Source: Alteromonas stellipolaris
GTDB lineage: Bacteria; Pseudomonadota; Gammaproteobacteria; Enterobacterales; Alteromonadaceae
Length of the DNA stretch: 64,000 nt
NCBI RefSeq assembly: GCF_001562115.1
Contig: NZ_CP013926.1
Coordinates: 1,054,001-1,118,000, forward strand
Direction of reading: 5' to 3'
Position numbers and translations under genes: made by a program. The notes under the pieces were generated by a model. The model did not search any database. It saw nothing but the letters and a program-made list of their open reading frames with translations, and was not told the DNA's origin. Positions 1-8,430 of this stretch are shown here, piece by piece (the first letter of the stretch is position 1; each line of letters starts with the position of its first letter).

Positions 1-362
1 GCGAGCTGATACAGTTGTTGCGTTTGAAAGAAGTTTAGCGGCAAAGAAAAAGTATACTTCTTTTCTCGCTCGGCTGATTTTATCTTGTTGATCACACAAA
101 CAGATTCGCCATTATCTATCTGTTGGAATGAACGTTTAAGTGAGACTTCTAAAATAGGCTTGTCGTAGCCTATGGCATGAACCAATAATTGCGCGGTGTC
201 TACACTGGCCGAAAAAGGGGAGTGTGGTTGATTAATTCTGCTTGTTAAATTGTGATCGTCAGTATGAAGCGTTATTGAAGATGTATTAATAACGTTTCCA
301 CTCACCAACCCTGAAATAAATAAGCTGAAAAAGAAAGTGGCCAAAAAGGCGAAAAAGCGCAT
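1..362 (-). CDS. Periplasmic solute-binding-like protein, N-terminal part (cut by window edge)
   Basis: An open frame of 120 codons runs from an ATG at 362-360 to the left edge of the window without a stop. The translation starts with a clear signal peptide (basic start, then a Phe/Leu-rich hydrophobic core, about residues 1-22). It continues with a segment like the start of family 3 solute-binding proteins: a strand with ITLHTDD, an AIGYDKP stretch, and a CVINKIKSAEREKKYTFSLP stretch that resembles the position where these proteins read 'NK.KT.ER'. Exported soluble proteins of this type are common next to signalling or transport genes, but the ligand cannot be told. The family call is inference; the reading frame and signal peptide are seen directly. 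The C-terminus lies outside the window. Confidence 0.6.
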   Translation of the reverse strand, partial: MRFFAFLATFFFSLFISGLVSGNVINTSSITLHTDDHNLTSRINQPHSPFSASVDTAQLLVHAIGYDKPILEVSLKRSFQQIDNGESVCVINKIKSAEREKKYTFSLPLNFFQTQQLYQL

Positions 363-581
363 AGAGAGAAAAGTTGGTTACTCTTAATTACTATGCGTGA
401 AGGGTAAACCTATTTCACTATTTTTAAAATACTTGATAGTAAAGATATGGGGTTTATATACACCTAACTCCCCATCACATTAAATAAGGCCAAGCCGTTA
501 TTTTTCGAAATATGAACCGAAACTACCTGTTATATGTACGAAATGTAATGTTGTAGATTGTAAAAAGACAAAGGAAGCCTT

Positions 582-962
582 ATGAATTGTATGTCTAAAT
601 TATTGGTTGGCGCCGCGGCCGCTATCGTTGTTACCACGGGAACGGTGCAAGCTGAAGCAGTATCTTCTCACAATGTAATGCAGGCGCAAGCTCACGCGTA
701 CAACAAACAGCAACTTCTTGAAATGGTCAACCGTGCTGATGTGCAGGAAAAATTGGTAAGCTTAGGTGTATCACAGGGCGATGCTGTTTCTCGTATAAAT
801 GGTATGACTAACAGTGAAATAGCGCAGCTTAACAGCCAACTGAATGATGCACCTGCAGGTGGTGTAGTGGGTGCAGTAATGACGGTGCTAGCCATTATCG
901 CAATTTTGGATTTAGTAGGTGTAACCGACGTATATCCCTTTATTCGTCCAATAAATAGTTAA
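582..962 (+). CDS. PA2779-like small exported membrane protein
   Basis: 126 aa. An AAGGAAG ribosome site lies 6 bases before the ATG. Residues 1-24 form a signal peptide ending in VQA-EA. The middle is polar and helical, with an 'RADVQEKLVSLGVS' stretch and a 'RINGMTNSEIAQLNSQL' stretch. Residues 92-114 are a Gly-rich hydrophobic segment that could span the membrane (GGVVGAVMTVLAIIAILDLVG). This pattern, including the terminal hydrophobic segment with 'DLVGVTDV', matches the PA2779 family as I know it. The family has no established biochemical role. The gene is followed after one base by a PA2778-like lipoprotein peptidase, the same order as in Pseudomonas, so the two are almost certainly one operon. 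Confidence 0.8.
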   Translation: MNCMSKLLVGAAAAIVVTTGTVQAEAVSSHNVMQAQAHAYNKQQLLEMVNRADVQEKLVSLGVSQGDAVSRINGMTNSEIAQLNSQLNDAPAGGVVGAVMTVLAIIAILDLVGVTDVYPFIRPINS

Positions 963-963
963 C

Positions 964-1902
964 ATGAATTTTGATGTATTCTTCAAGGCCTGCTTTTTTG
1001 CAGGCTTTTTAATACTAAGCGGGTGCCAGGGAACGCCGCAGGCCGATCGTATCGCGCTACACCAACCTACTGGTGTGCCATTACGCCACACTATTGATAG
1101 GGTTCCGTTTTATGCTCAAGAACAGTTTTACTGTGGCCCCACCACATTATCTGAAGTATTCGAGTATTACGGCCACAGTGTCAGTGCGAATGACTTAGCG
1201 CCCCAAATATTTATTCCTGATAAAGAAGGCAGCTTACAGCTAGAAATGATTGCGGCAACGCGCCAGTATAATTTTTTACCTTATACCGAACGGGGTACGC
1301 TGACTAAATTAATGCAGTTAGTGAGTAGTGATATACCTGTCATTGTATTTCAAAACTTATCTATTCAACTGCTACCCCAATGGCACTATGCGGTAGTGAC
1401 AGGTTTCGATTTAACCACACGCACAATAACCTTGCATACAGGCGTTACTCCCAACCACATGATGTCCTTCGAACTATTTGAAAAAACATGGGGTAGAGGA
1501 AATTATTGGCTACTTGCACCCGTTCCCTTGAATATAACCAGCGGTAGCATGAACCCGTTTACTTATGTCAGTGCTGCGTACGATATGCTAGAAGTGGGTA
1601 AAGGCGAGCAAGCTGCGGCTTTTTTACAAACTGCTACCAAGCAGTGGCCTAATCAATGGTTAGCCTATTTCTTATTAGGTAATTACTATTTAGAAGAACA
1701 GCCAGAGAAAGCGGTAGAATGGTTTGAGCAGGGGTATCAGGTAGGTCAAAATCAAGCAGCCTACATGAACAATTATGCTTACGCCCTTGCCAGAAGTGAC
1801 AATCTAACGCGTGCGCTAACAGTCATTAATGAAGCCTTGTTGCGGTTTCCTGACGATGACAATGTAAAGAAAACCGCGTTAACCATAAAAGCAGATGAGT
1901 GA
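964..1902 (+). CDS. PA2778-like C39-type cysteine peptidase lipoprotein with TPR tail
   Basis: 312 aa. The signal sequence ends in a lipobox LSGC (Cys21), so this is probably a lipoprotein. A papain-like C39 domain follows: QFYCGPTTLSEVF carries the presumed nucleophile Cys57, and QWHYAVVTGFD carries the presumed general base His141. The C-terminal third (about 200-305) has helical TPR-like repeats (WLAYFLLGNYYLEEQPEKAVEWFEQGY and a second unit with AYALARSDNLTRAL). C39 peptidases usually cut double-glycine leaders, but the PA2778 branch is not joined to an ABC transporter and its substrate is unknown. The gene starts one base after the PA2779-like gene and the two are probably co-transcribed. 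Confidence 0.8.
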   Translation: MNFDVFFKACFFAGFLILSGCQGTPQADRIALHQPTGVPLRHTIDRVPFYAQEQFYCGPTTLSEVFEYYGHSVSANDLAPQIFIPDKEGSLQLEMIAATRQYNFLPYTERGTLTKLMQLVSSDIPVIVFQNLSIQLLPQWHYAVVTGFDLTTRTITLHTGVTPNHMMSFELFEKTWGRGNYWLLAPVPLNITSGSMNPFTYVSAAYDMLEVGKGEQAAAFLQTATKQWPNQWLAYFLLGNYYLEEQPEKAVEWFEQGYQVGQNQAAYMNNYAYALARSDNLTRALTVINEALLRFPDDDNVKKTALTIKADE

Positions 1903-1988
1903 CTACTGCCAGTAGTTGATTGTTATCTTTGGCTGATAATTAATTGCAAAGCGCACATGTTTTTAAACTCAAGCTTTTAAATCAGGCC

Positions 1989-2183
1989 CTAATGCATAAT
2001 TGACCCAATAGCAGGTGATTCTTTGACTTTTGCTGCGCTATTGAGGTTACCTAATTCGCTAGCTTCTTCAACTAGTGCGGTCATCGCGTTAATGATATCA
2101 AGAAAATTGGAAAGCTGGTCATGAGACAAATCCTTAGATAGCGTTTCAATTTTACTAACAAGCTGTTTAGTGGGTAAGCGCAT
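1989..2183 (-). CDS. Small hypothetical protein (64 aa)
   Basis: A 64-residue reading frame with plausible amphipathic helices and no signal or membrane segment. It lies between the C39 peptidase gene (other strand) and the receptor terminator. The ribosome site is weak. I do not recognise the protein. Coding is plausible from composition only. Confidence 0.45.
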   Translation of the reverse strand: MRLPTKQLVSKIETLSKDLSHDQLSNFLDIINAMTALVEEASELGNLNSAAKVKESPAIGSIMH

Positions 2184-2315
2184 AGTGTCAAAATCTCGTT
2201 GTTTAGTGCGTATTACGCAGTTATTTGGTCAATACCTGCCCTTGAACTTTCAATTAGCTTGCCAACTTTTTTTGACGCAACCCTTACGATAAAAAGTGCA
2301 TAGTTAATACAAAAA

Positions 2316-2347
2316 AGAAAAGCCAGCTGAATAGCAGCTGGCTTTAT
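2316..2347 (-). terminator. Rho-independent terminator of the Oar-like receptor gene
   Basis: An 11-bp perfect stem, AAAGCCAGCTG (2319-2329) paired with CAGCTGGCTTT (2335-2345), with a 5-base loop. It stands 25 bases beyond the receptor stop codon and is followed on the minus strand by a T-rich run. Confidence 0.85.
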
Positions 2348-2371
2348 AGATGGGAACGCTAAGCTTAATAA

Positions 2372-5300
2372 TTAGAAACTATATCTAACGCCTACTTTTA
2401 TTCTCCAAGTCGACTGCTCTTCATCAAACGAATTATAGTTGCTGGTGTCAGTACCACCATAGGCTTCTGAGTAAACATACTGGCCCGCATCATTAATGTC
2501 ATAATCGAACAATATTTGTTGTGGGTAGCTTAAATCATATACCTTACCCCAATCACTATTTAGCAGGTTGGCGAAGTTATCGATGTTCAGATAAATGCGC
2601 CCTTTATGGCCCTCAACAAAACCAGGGATTTCTTGCGAAATCGCCAAATCTACTGTGGTTATCCATGGTTGGGTCGATGAATATTTACTTACATAACCGC
2701 CAGCACTGCCGGCTACACCTGCTTGCTCAGCAATAGCCATGATTTCGTCGTAACTAAGGCCACTGGAGAAATCAATTGCTGCGTCGTTAGCACCCGATGG
2801 AATGTAAGGTAAATAAACGTCTGAATCGTCAAATTCAGACTGGTCACCCAACCCCCCGTCTTGGTATGCACCTAGTACCCAAGAGAAAGGCTGACCAGAA
2901 CGGCGTTCAAAGAATAAATTAACGTTAGTGTTGTAGCCGTCGAAAAACTGGTGGGTGTAACCAAGATTCACTAGAAAACGGTGTTTGATTTCGTAATAAG
3001 CCGTGCCCACTAAAGGGTCGTTACGATTAACTGTAACTTCATACTGATAGTTGGATTCCGCCGTTGAACTTGTACCAGGGTTCACCTCAGTAATATCTTG
3101 ATGAGTATAAGAGGTATTGAGGCTTAAACCGTTATCCCATTGCTTAGCCAGCGCAGTGGTAAATATAATGCTGCGGCCGCCATCATCAGAATTGGTTAGC
3201 TGTATATCGTAGTTATCTTCATATTCAGTACCATCATAAACGTTGTCCCAAATAATACGGCCATCTGGGGTACTGTTACCATTATCGATACGAGACAAGT
3301 CTTCCCAGTAAGCCGCATTTTGGCGGTCAACGTAAGTTAATTCAGTCGTCCACGCAAAGTTATCTCCTAGGGTAGGGATGTCGAAAGTGTAGTCTGCAGC
3401 AATCTGATAACGCCAGTCAGAAGGCAATTCAAAATCAGGATCGATTGAGTTAGTGCTTCCCGCTCCTTGCATTAACGCACTTTGTGCTTCAGTAGGAACT
3501 GAAGTGAAGTCTACCGAACTTGCGTCAAGGCTAGAAAAGGATACTGAGTCATTGGTTACACCATCGGTGGTGTATGCGTTAGAGATCCACACCAGTGGCA
3601 TACCACCATAGAAACGGCCGGCACCACCTCGTAGAGTTAAGTCGTCATTGATATCCCAGTTAAAACTTACCCGAGGAAGGAAAATATCGAAGCCATCAAG
3701 ATTTTCGGTATTAGTAAAGCCGTAAGTGTTGCTGAAGTTATCGTTTAGCTGAGGAGAATCTTCAACGGTAAGATATTCGTATCGCAAGCCTGCCGTAACA
3801 GTAAAGTCGTCGAATAACTCATACGTGGCATCGCCATAAAGCGAGTAAACAGTACTTTCAACATTATAGGCAAGATCTTCAACATCGTTGGTATACGCAT
3901 TAGCGTATTCGAAATAATAAATTTCCTGATTAGCGAATGCCTCAGTATCATCAAAATACCACGTACCTAAAGAGTCTCGGCCGTAAAGATTGTAGTTCCA
4001 TGTGTTTTCTATTTCGGTACCGAATTTGTACTCAATATCTCCCGCTAAATAAGTCGCGTGGAAGGCGAAGTTCCACACTTCATTTGCGAGGACATTGGCA
4101 TGACGGTTCTCATCCGCCCCACCAACTATGCTGTAGCCACTGTCTGAACCCGCGGCAGTGTCGATATTGATTTCACCCCAATCGGAAGCTGTAACAGAAG
4201 CTTGCTCAAATTCTTTGTATGAAAGACTTACTTCTGTTTGAAGGTTATTTGACCAATCTGAATAAACGTGGGCAGTGTAATATGTATTTTTCTGCGCTAA
4301 GGTCCAAGCACTTGATGATAATAGGATAGTTTCTGAATCGTCGTTATAGTTTTGTGCTGCGGTATTTTCTTGATAGCTATAGGTAAAATCAGCACGGTGG
4401 TCGTTGTTAATATTCCAATCTAGTTTGATGAGATATTTTTCGTCTTCGTCTGCATCGGGTGCGCCTGCAATCGAATCTTCAAGGCCGTAAGTGTCACTGA
4501 GGGCAGAAATCACTTCTTCAGCCGCACTGACAAGTTCCGTAGGGTATGCAGAAGCGTTAAAGCCAGTATCAATTTCTTCTTCCCATTTTTCATAAGAACC
4601 AAAGAAGAAAAGCTTATCTTTTATTAACGGGCCACCTAATGTAAAGCCGTAAGACGATTCGTCGTTATCAACATCATAGTCGGTGTTGTAAAGTTTTGTG
4701 TCTTTTGCAGTACCAGAAAAAGGGACTTCTTCATAGAAAGCGGTACCATGAAATTCGTTGGTACCAGACTTGGTGACCACATTCACATTACCGCCACCAA
4801 ACTTACCTGCACGAGCGCTGAAAGGCGTAAATTCGACAGAGACTTGGCTGATGGCGTCTAAGGATACCGGAGGACGTGACGTAGGATAGCCATTGCTCTG
4901 CAGGCCAAAGGTGTCGTTTACCCCTACACCATCAACAGTGAATGTGTTGTATTTAGGATTCGAGCCCGCAATACTTAACTCTTCACCATCAGCACTAACA
5001 ACAGCTAGTGGGTTGGAACGAACAATATCTTTGATGTCGCGGTTAAAGGTGGGCATGTTTTCAATGGCAGATTCGCCAAACACTGAATTCGACCCGTTAT
5101 TTGAGAAGAAGTCGCGAGTACCGGTAACCGTAACACGCTCTATATCTGAGACAGATTGAAGTGCTGCATCTAGTTCAAATGTGTCGTTTAGTTCTAAATA
5201 CACACCTTCAATAACACGACTTTGGAACTTTTCTGACTCGACTACAATCATATAAGGACCACCAACACGTAAACCACGTGCTGAGAATGTTCCTTCTTCA

Positions 5301-5500
5301 TTAACGGTTATCTCTTTTACCGTACCTGAGGGCTGGTGAATGATGGTAATAGCGCTGCCTACCGCGGGGTTACCTTGAGGACCCAATATGGTTCCTCGCA
5401 TAGACGATGATTGACCAGTGGCTGCAACGGCTGTTGTTGCGACCCCAATAGACAATGCCACAGCCATCGCGATGCGATTGAACTGAATCTTATTATTCAT
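2372..5500 (-). CDS. TonB-dependent receptor with carboxypeptidase-regulatory-like domain (Oar-like)
   Basis: Outer-membrane TonB-dependent receptor of about 1042 aa. An ATG 66 bases further upstream is in frame, but the start chosen here gives a clean signal peptide (MNNKIQFNRIAMAVALSIGV..AVAA) and has a purine-rich GAG before it. After the signal comes a CarboxypepD_reg-like domain (about 30-110: MRGTILGPQGNPAVGSAI.., ARGLRVGGPY), a TonB-box-like IERVTVTGTR, a plug domain (TVDGVGVNDTFG, GGGNVNVVTKSGTNEFHG) and a long barrel ending in Phe (KVGVRYSF). The layout matches the Oar branch of TonB receptors; its cargo in gammaproteobacteria is unknown. It ends in its own terminator and is a single-gene unit. 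Confidence 0.9.
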   Translation of the reverse strand: MNNKIQFNRIAMAVALSIGVATTAVAATGQSSSMRGTILGPQGNPAVGSAITIIHQPSGTVKEITVNEEGTFSARGLRVGGPYMIVVESEKFQSRVIEGVYLELNDTFELDAALQSVSDIERVTVTGTRDFFSNNGSNSVFGESAIENMPTFNRDIKDIVRSNPLAVVSADGEELSIAGSNPKYNTFTVDGVGVNDTFGLQSNGYPTSRPPVSLDAISQVSVEFTPFSARAGKFGGGNVNVVTKSGTNEFHGTAFYEEVPFSGTAKDTKLYNTDYDVDNDESSYGFTLGGPLIKDKLFFFGSYEKWEEEIDTGFNASAYPTELVSAAEEVISALSDTYGLEDSIAGAPDADEDEKYLIKLDWNINNDHRADFTYSYQENTAAQNYNDDSETILLSSSAWTLAQKNTYYTAHVYSDWSNNLQTEVSLSYKEFEQASVTASDWGEINIDTAAGSDSGYSIVGGADENRHANVLANEVWNFAFHATYLAGDIEYKFGTEIENTWNYNLYGRDSLGTWYFDDTEAFANQEIYYFEYANAYTNDVEDLAYNVESTVYSLYGDATYELFDDFTVTAGLRYEYLTVEDSPQLNDNFSNTYGFTNTENLDGFDIFLPRVSFNWDINDDLTLRGGAGRFYGGMPLVWISNAYTTDGVTNDSVSFSSLDASSVDFTSVPTEAQSALMQGAGSTNSIDPDFELPSDWRYQIAADYTFDIPTLGDNFAWTTELTYVDRQNAAYWEDLSRIDNGNSTPDGRIIWDNVYDGTEYEDNYDIQLTNSDDGGRSIIFTTALAKQWDNGLSLNTSYTHQDITEVNPGTSSTAESNYQYEVTVNRNDPLVGTAYYEIKHRFLVNLGYTHQFFDGYNTNVNLFFERRSGQPFSWVLGAYQDGGLGDQSEFDDSDVYLPYIPSGANDAAIDFSSGLSYDEIMAIAEQAGVAGSAGGYVSKYSSTQPWITTVDLAISQEIPGFVEGHKGRIYLNIDNFANLLNSDWGKVYDLSYPQQILFDYDINDAGQYVYSEAYGGTDTSNYNSFDEEQSTWRIKVGVRYSF

Positions 5501-5795
5501 GTGTGTCTCGTTGTAGATCAAGGTTGGGTTCTGTGCCCAGCTAGCCACGCATGCTGAAATGAGCACAGTCGTATTACTGCTGCCTAAGAAAGCGCAACTG
5601 TTGGCTTTATATATCTCTTAGTTATTTTTTACGGCTTAATTTTGATTTTTTAACCTTATGAAATAAAAGGTTATTTGAGCTTTTCGGGAGGGTTTGGGTC
5701 AATCGCTTTTACGTGTTTTTACATGCTTTACATGTATTTACTCAATGGCTAGGTTGAATTGCGTTAAACCTACAATACATGAGAGGAAATACGAG
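5501..5795. other. Intergenic region upstream of the receptor gene
   Basis: AT-rich, no reading frame of note. It contains an inverted repeat AACCTT..AAGGTT (about 5652-5672) followed by T-rich sequence, and an ACATGCTTTACATGTA imperfect palindrome near 5721-5736. Either could be part of the receptor promoter or its control, but no clear -35/-10 pair can be assigned. Confidence 0.4.
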
Positions 5796-5960
5796 CTAAC
5801 TAGTAAAGCCAGCTAATCGGTTGAAATCCGACTTCATTGCTTTTGGCATGAAGTCAAAAAGTGCTTTCACCCTAGCGGCGTTTTCTAGATCTTTGTGGGT
5901 CATCATCTGAATCGACCAGACTTTACTAGACAGATTTTCGTTTGAGTCGCTACCCAGCCC
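5796..5960 (-). pseudogene. LysR-family regulator, C-terminal remnant
   Basis: Read on the minus strand, 55 codons end in TAG. They contain KVWSIQMMTHKDLENAA and RVKALFDFMPKAM, which is the typical end of the LysR effector-binding domain ('W.LTHKDLR..ARVRA..DFL'). There is no start codon and no upstream part of the gene. The fragment begins directly after the TAA stop of hsdM (5963-5961), in the same frame. The rest of the regulator, including its HTH, is absent from the window. This looks like a recombination junction where the accessory region replaced most of a core gene. Confidence 0.75.
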
Positions 5961-7481
5961 TTAGGCACCATAACCTAACTCCTGTAAGTAGCCTTTCATC
6001 TCTACTTCAAGCTGATTCAACTCTCTTTGTAGTTGTAAACGTTCAGCCTGCACAGCTACTAAGTCAATTTCAGCCACTTCTTCAAATGTATCCACATAAC
6101 GAGGGATATTGAGATTAAAGTCATTTCTTTCTATTTCATCAAATGACGCTAAATAGGCATATTTATCAACGATCTCGCGGGTTTCATATGTGCCAATAAT
6201 CTTCTGAATATTTTTTTCTGTAAGCTGGTTCTGGACTTTTCCTGGCTTAAACTCACGGCTAGCATCAATGAATAGTACATTCTCATCGGCTTTATCTTTT
6301 TTAAAAATTAGAATCACCGCAGGAATGCCTGTACCGAAGAATAGTTTTTCTGGTAGGCCAATAACTGCATCAAGTAAGTTTTCTTTTATGAGTTGTTTGC
6401 GGATCATACCTTCGCTTGCGCCTCTAAAAAGAACACCATGTGGAACTACAACCCCCATTCGGCCAGATTCAGGCTTTAACGTTTCTATCATATGGCTGAT
6501 AAACGCATAGTCACCTTTAAGTCTTGGTGGAATACCTCTGTGAAAACGAGCAAATTTATCATTTGCTGCGTCTTCGTATCCCCAATTACTTAATGAGAAT
6601 GGAGGGTTCGCAGCAACAACGTCAAAGTGCAATAATCCAGAACCGTCTTTATTAAGTAGCATTGGTTGGCGAATTGTATCTCCCCATACAATGTGGTGAT
6701 TTTCCTCACCATGAAGGAACATATTCATCTTGGCAAGTGCCCAAGTAGAACCTAAAGCTTCTTGTCCAAAAAGCTCGTACTTGTGAGGGCCATTAAAGTT
6801 GCTTCGGATCATTCTTCCACACTTAATTAAAAGCGACCCTGATCCACATACTGGGTCACAAATTTGATCACCTTCTTGTGGAGCAAGTATTGCCGCTAAC
6901 AGATCCGATATTTCTGGCGGGGTATAGTATTCACCTGCTGCCTTACCACCAATCTCAGCAAACTTCTTAATCAAGTATTCATAAGTGTTGCCAATAATAT
7001 CATTTGAGCCGACTCGACTTGGGCGCAAGTCTAAAACCTCACTACCGAAGTCTTCTACTAAATGGCGAAGCCTTTCGTTCTTTTGCTTTTCGGAGCCTAG
7101 CTTGTCAATATTAAAACTGATGTCTTGGAAAACATTTTTTAACTTGTCTCCATTTGCTTTTTCTATGGCGAAAAGTGCTTGGTCGAAACGTTGTCCGCTT
7201 CCCGCTTCATGACGTTTTTCATATAAATCCCAAAAGCTTGCACCTTCAGGCAATACAAAACGTTGCTTTGTCATTATTTCATGAATTAAGTCAGGCTGAT
7301 CACCATATTGTTCTAGTAACTTGTCGTATTCATCCCGGTAAACATCAGAAATAGACTTCAAGAAAAACATAGCCAATATTAAATCTCTATAGACTGAAGC
7401 ATGGATTGCCCCTCTAAAGATATCGCAAGCAGCCCATACAGCTTTGTTAATTTCATCTTGGTTAATCTGAAGATGTCTCAT
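5961..7481 (-). CDS. hsdM: Type I restriction-modification DNA methyltransferase subunit M
   Basis: 506 aa, a full-length HsdM. It has the N-terminal helical HsdM domain (about 8-150), the GEYYTP motif (183-188), the SAM-binding motif I variant DPVCGSGSLL (209-218) and the N6-adenine catalytic motif NPPF (292-295). It would methylate adenine together with the S subunit. The start overlaps the hsdS stop by 4 bases (ATGA), so the two are translationally coupled in the order S then M. No hsdR lies in the window: downstream of the stop there is only the LysR remnant. The gene is therefore an orphan methyltransferase here, unless hsdR is elsewhere in the genome. Confidence 0.93.
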   Translation of the reverse strand: MRHLQINQDEINKAVWAACDIFRGAIHASVYRDLILAMFFLKSISDVYRDEYDKLLEQYGDQPDLIHEIMTKQRFVLPEGASFWDLYEKRHEAGSGQRFDQALFAIEKANGDKLKNVFQDISFNIDKLGSEKQKNERLRHLVEDFGSEVLDLRPSRVGSNDIIGNTYEYLIKKFAEIGGKAAGEYYTPPEISDLLAAILAPQEGDQICDPVCGSGSLLIKCGRMIRSNFNGPHKYELFGQEALGSTWALAKMNMFLHGEENHHIVWGDTIRQPMLLNKDGSGLLHFDVVAANPPFSLSNWGYEDAANDKFARFHRGIPPRLKGDYAFISHMIETLKPESGRMGVVVPHGVLFRGASEGMIRKQLIKENLLDAVIGLPEKLFFGTGIPAVILIFKKDKADENVLFIDASREFKPGKVQNQLTEKNIQKIIGTYETREIVDKYAYLASFDEIERNDFNLNIPRYVDTFEEVAEIDLVAVQAERLQLQRELNQLEVEMKGYLQELGYGA

Positions 7482-8056
7482 TTAAGTTTACCTGTATACA
7501 GTTCTTCACATATACCCTGGCTCATAGTATCTCCATTGCTAATCAGTTGTTGATAAATTGCTCGCTGCTGGAACCAGTTAGATTGAATATTAGCAATTTT
7601 TTGTTGAACTCTTAGGTCAGGTAAACTCATTTCCATTTCACCCAAAATTTTGGAACTAATTTTGTTTATATTGGAACCTTCATTTTTGCTTTCAAAATAG
7701 CGCTTTCCAAATGTAGAATTCAAATACCAATTTAAATAATGAGGGCTGACCCTGTTTGGGTCACATGAAATAACCGCCACCTGGTTTGTTGTAACGGCAC
7801 TATAATCTTTATCAAATACTGCTGATGAAAAAACAGGCCCTCTCAGTCTGATAAGTATTTCGCCTTTACTTATAATATGTTTGCTAGGGTCTGATTCAGG
7901 ATTTACGACGGGCGGGGATAAATTACTATTTAAGCCTTCGGCGACTATGTCTTTCGCTTGAATCAAGGATACGATGCCTAATTCTCCCAAGTCATTGATA
8001 GCAGACTTGAAGGCCATACCTAATCGAATTTGTGTAAAATCTTTCAATTTTTCCAT
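7478..8056 (-). CDS. hsdS: Half-length type I specificity subunit (HsdS, one TRD)
   Basis: 192 aa, about half the usual 400-450. It contains one target recognition domain (about 1-150: a GIVSLIQAKDI stretch, KGEILIRLRGP, TTNQVAVISC, YLNWYLNS, SNINKISSKILGEMEMSLPDL) and one conserved helix (RVQQKIANIQSNWFQQRAIYQQL). Two copies would be needed to form a normal S subunit, giving a palindromic target; this is known for some natural and engineered half-S proteins. It precedes and overlaps hsdM. The TRD and helix are both complete, so this may be a genuine short form rather than a truncation. Confidence 0.85.
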   Translation of the reverse strand: MEKLKDFTQIRLGMAFKSAINDLGELGIVSLIQAKDIVAEGLNSNLSPPVVNPESDPSKHIISKGEILIRLRGPVFSSAVFDKDYSAVTTNQVAVISCDPNRVSPHYLNWYLNSTFGKRYFESKNEGSNINKISSKILGEMEMSLPDLRVQQKIANIQSNWFQQRAIYQQLISNGDTMSQGICEELYTGKLK

Positions 8057-8072
8057 AGAGTTTTAAGGGGGA

Positions 8073-8267
8073 TTACTCCCCCTTATCCTTAGAAACCGAA
8101 AAAGTCACTTGTTGCTCAAATTGAAACTCTCCAACACTACCGCTTGTGTGCCATTCAAACGAGATGTGCGGGATAGTTTGAAAAATACTTATAAAACAGG
8201 TATTTAAAATAAATCGCTTTAAGTACCTAGAATTTTTGTGTTTCTTTTGATATTTTGTGTCTTGCAT
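8073..8267 (-). CDS. Small protein encoded upstream of hsdS (64 aa)
   Basis: 64 aa with an excellent ribosome site (AGGAGTGAGCCT before ATG) and only 16 bases to the hsdS start, so it is probably the first gene of the hsdS-hsdM operon. The N-terminal third is very basic (QDTKYQKKHKNSRYLKRF); the rest is mixed with a few aromatic residues. I see no HTH, so it does not look like a controller protein, and I do not recognise it. Confidence 0.6.
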   Translation of the reverse strand: MQDTKYQKKHKNSRYLKRFILNTCFISIFQTIPHISFEWHTSGSVGEFQFEQQVTFSVSKDKGE

Positions 8268-8300
8268 AGGCTCACTCCTGTTAGTTAATGCGCCGTCTAT

Positions 8301-8335
8301 AAATCACGAACTAAGTACCAGTTAGAACGTGATTT
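8301..8335. repeat. Imperfect 35-bp palindrome upstream of the hsd cassette
   Basis: The outer 8 bases are perfect (AAATCACG with CGTGATTT), with partly symmetric inner sequence around AACTAAGTACCAGTT. It stands 34 bases before the start of the 64-aa gene and is a candidate operator or an RNA stem in the leader. Confidence 0.6.
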
Positions 8336-8338
8336 AAT

Positions 8339-8373
8339 CCAAGTTAGTAGTACGGCGCTACTACTTAACTTGG
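8339..8373. repeat. Near-perfect 35-bp palindrome upstream of the hsd cassette
   Basis: CCAAGTTAGTAGTA is mirrored by TACTACTTAACTTGG around a short GC-rich centre, with one extra base in the right arm. It starts four bases after the previous palindrome. Two such elements side by side suggest a regulator-binding region or paired hairpins. Confidence 0.65.
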
Positions 8374-8405
8374 TTGTAGATTAACCTCAAATATGACATA
8401 TGACA

Positions 8406-8430
8406 AGTAGTAGAAGCCTACTATTTTTTA
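8406..8430 (+). terminator. Possible weak terminator-like hairpin
   Basis: TAGTAG-AAGC-CTACTA followed by six T on the plus strand. The stem is short and AT-rich, and no plus-strand gene ends nearby. It also repeats the GTAGTA half-site of the palindrome at 8339-8373, so it may be a third regulator site instead. Confidence 0.3.

Noticed and set aside
5961-7481. hsdM as a gene truncated at its 3' end by the LysR junction
   Set aside because: The protein has the usual length and a normal-looking end before its own stop. The junction lies just after the stop codon, so the gene appears complete.
8073-8267. The 64-aa protein upstream of hsdS as a controller (C) protein
   Set aside because: It has no helix-turn-helix pattern. 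Only the separate remnant at 8708-8800 looks like an XRE protein.
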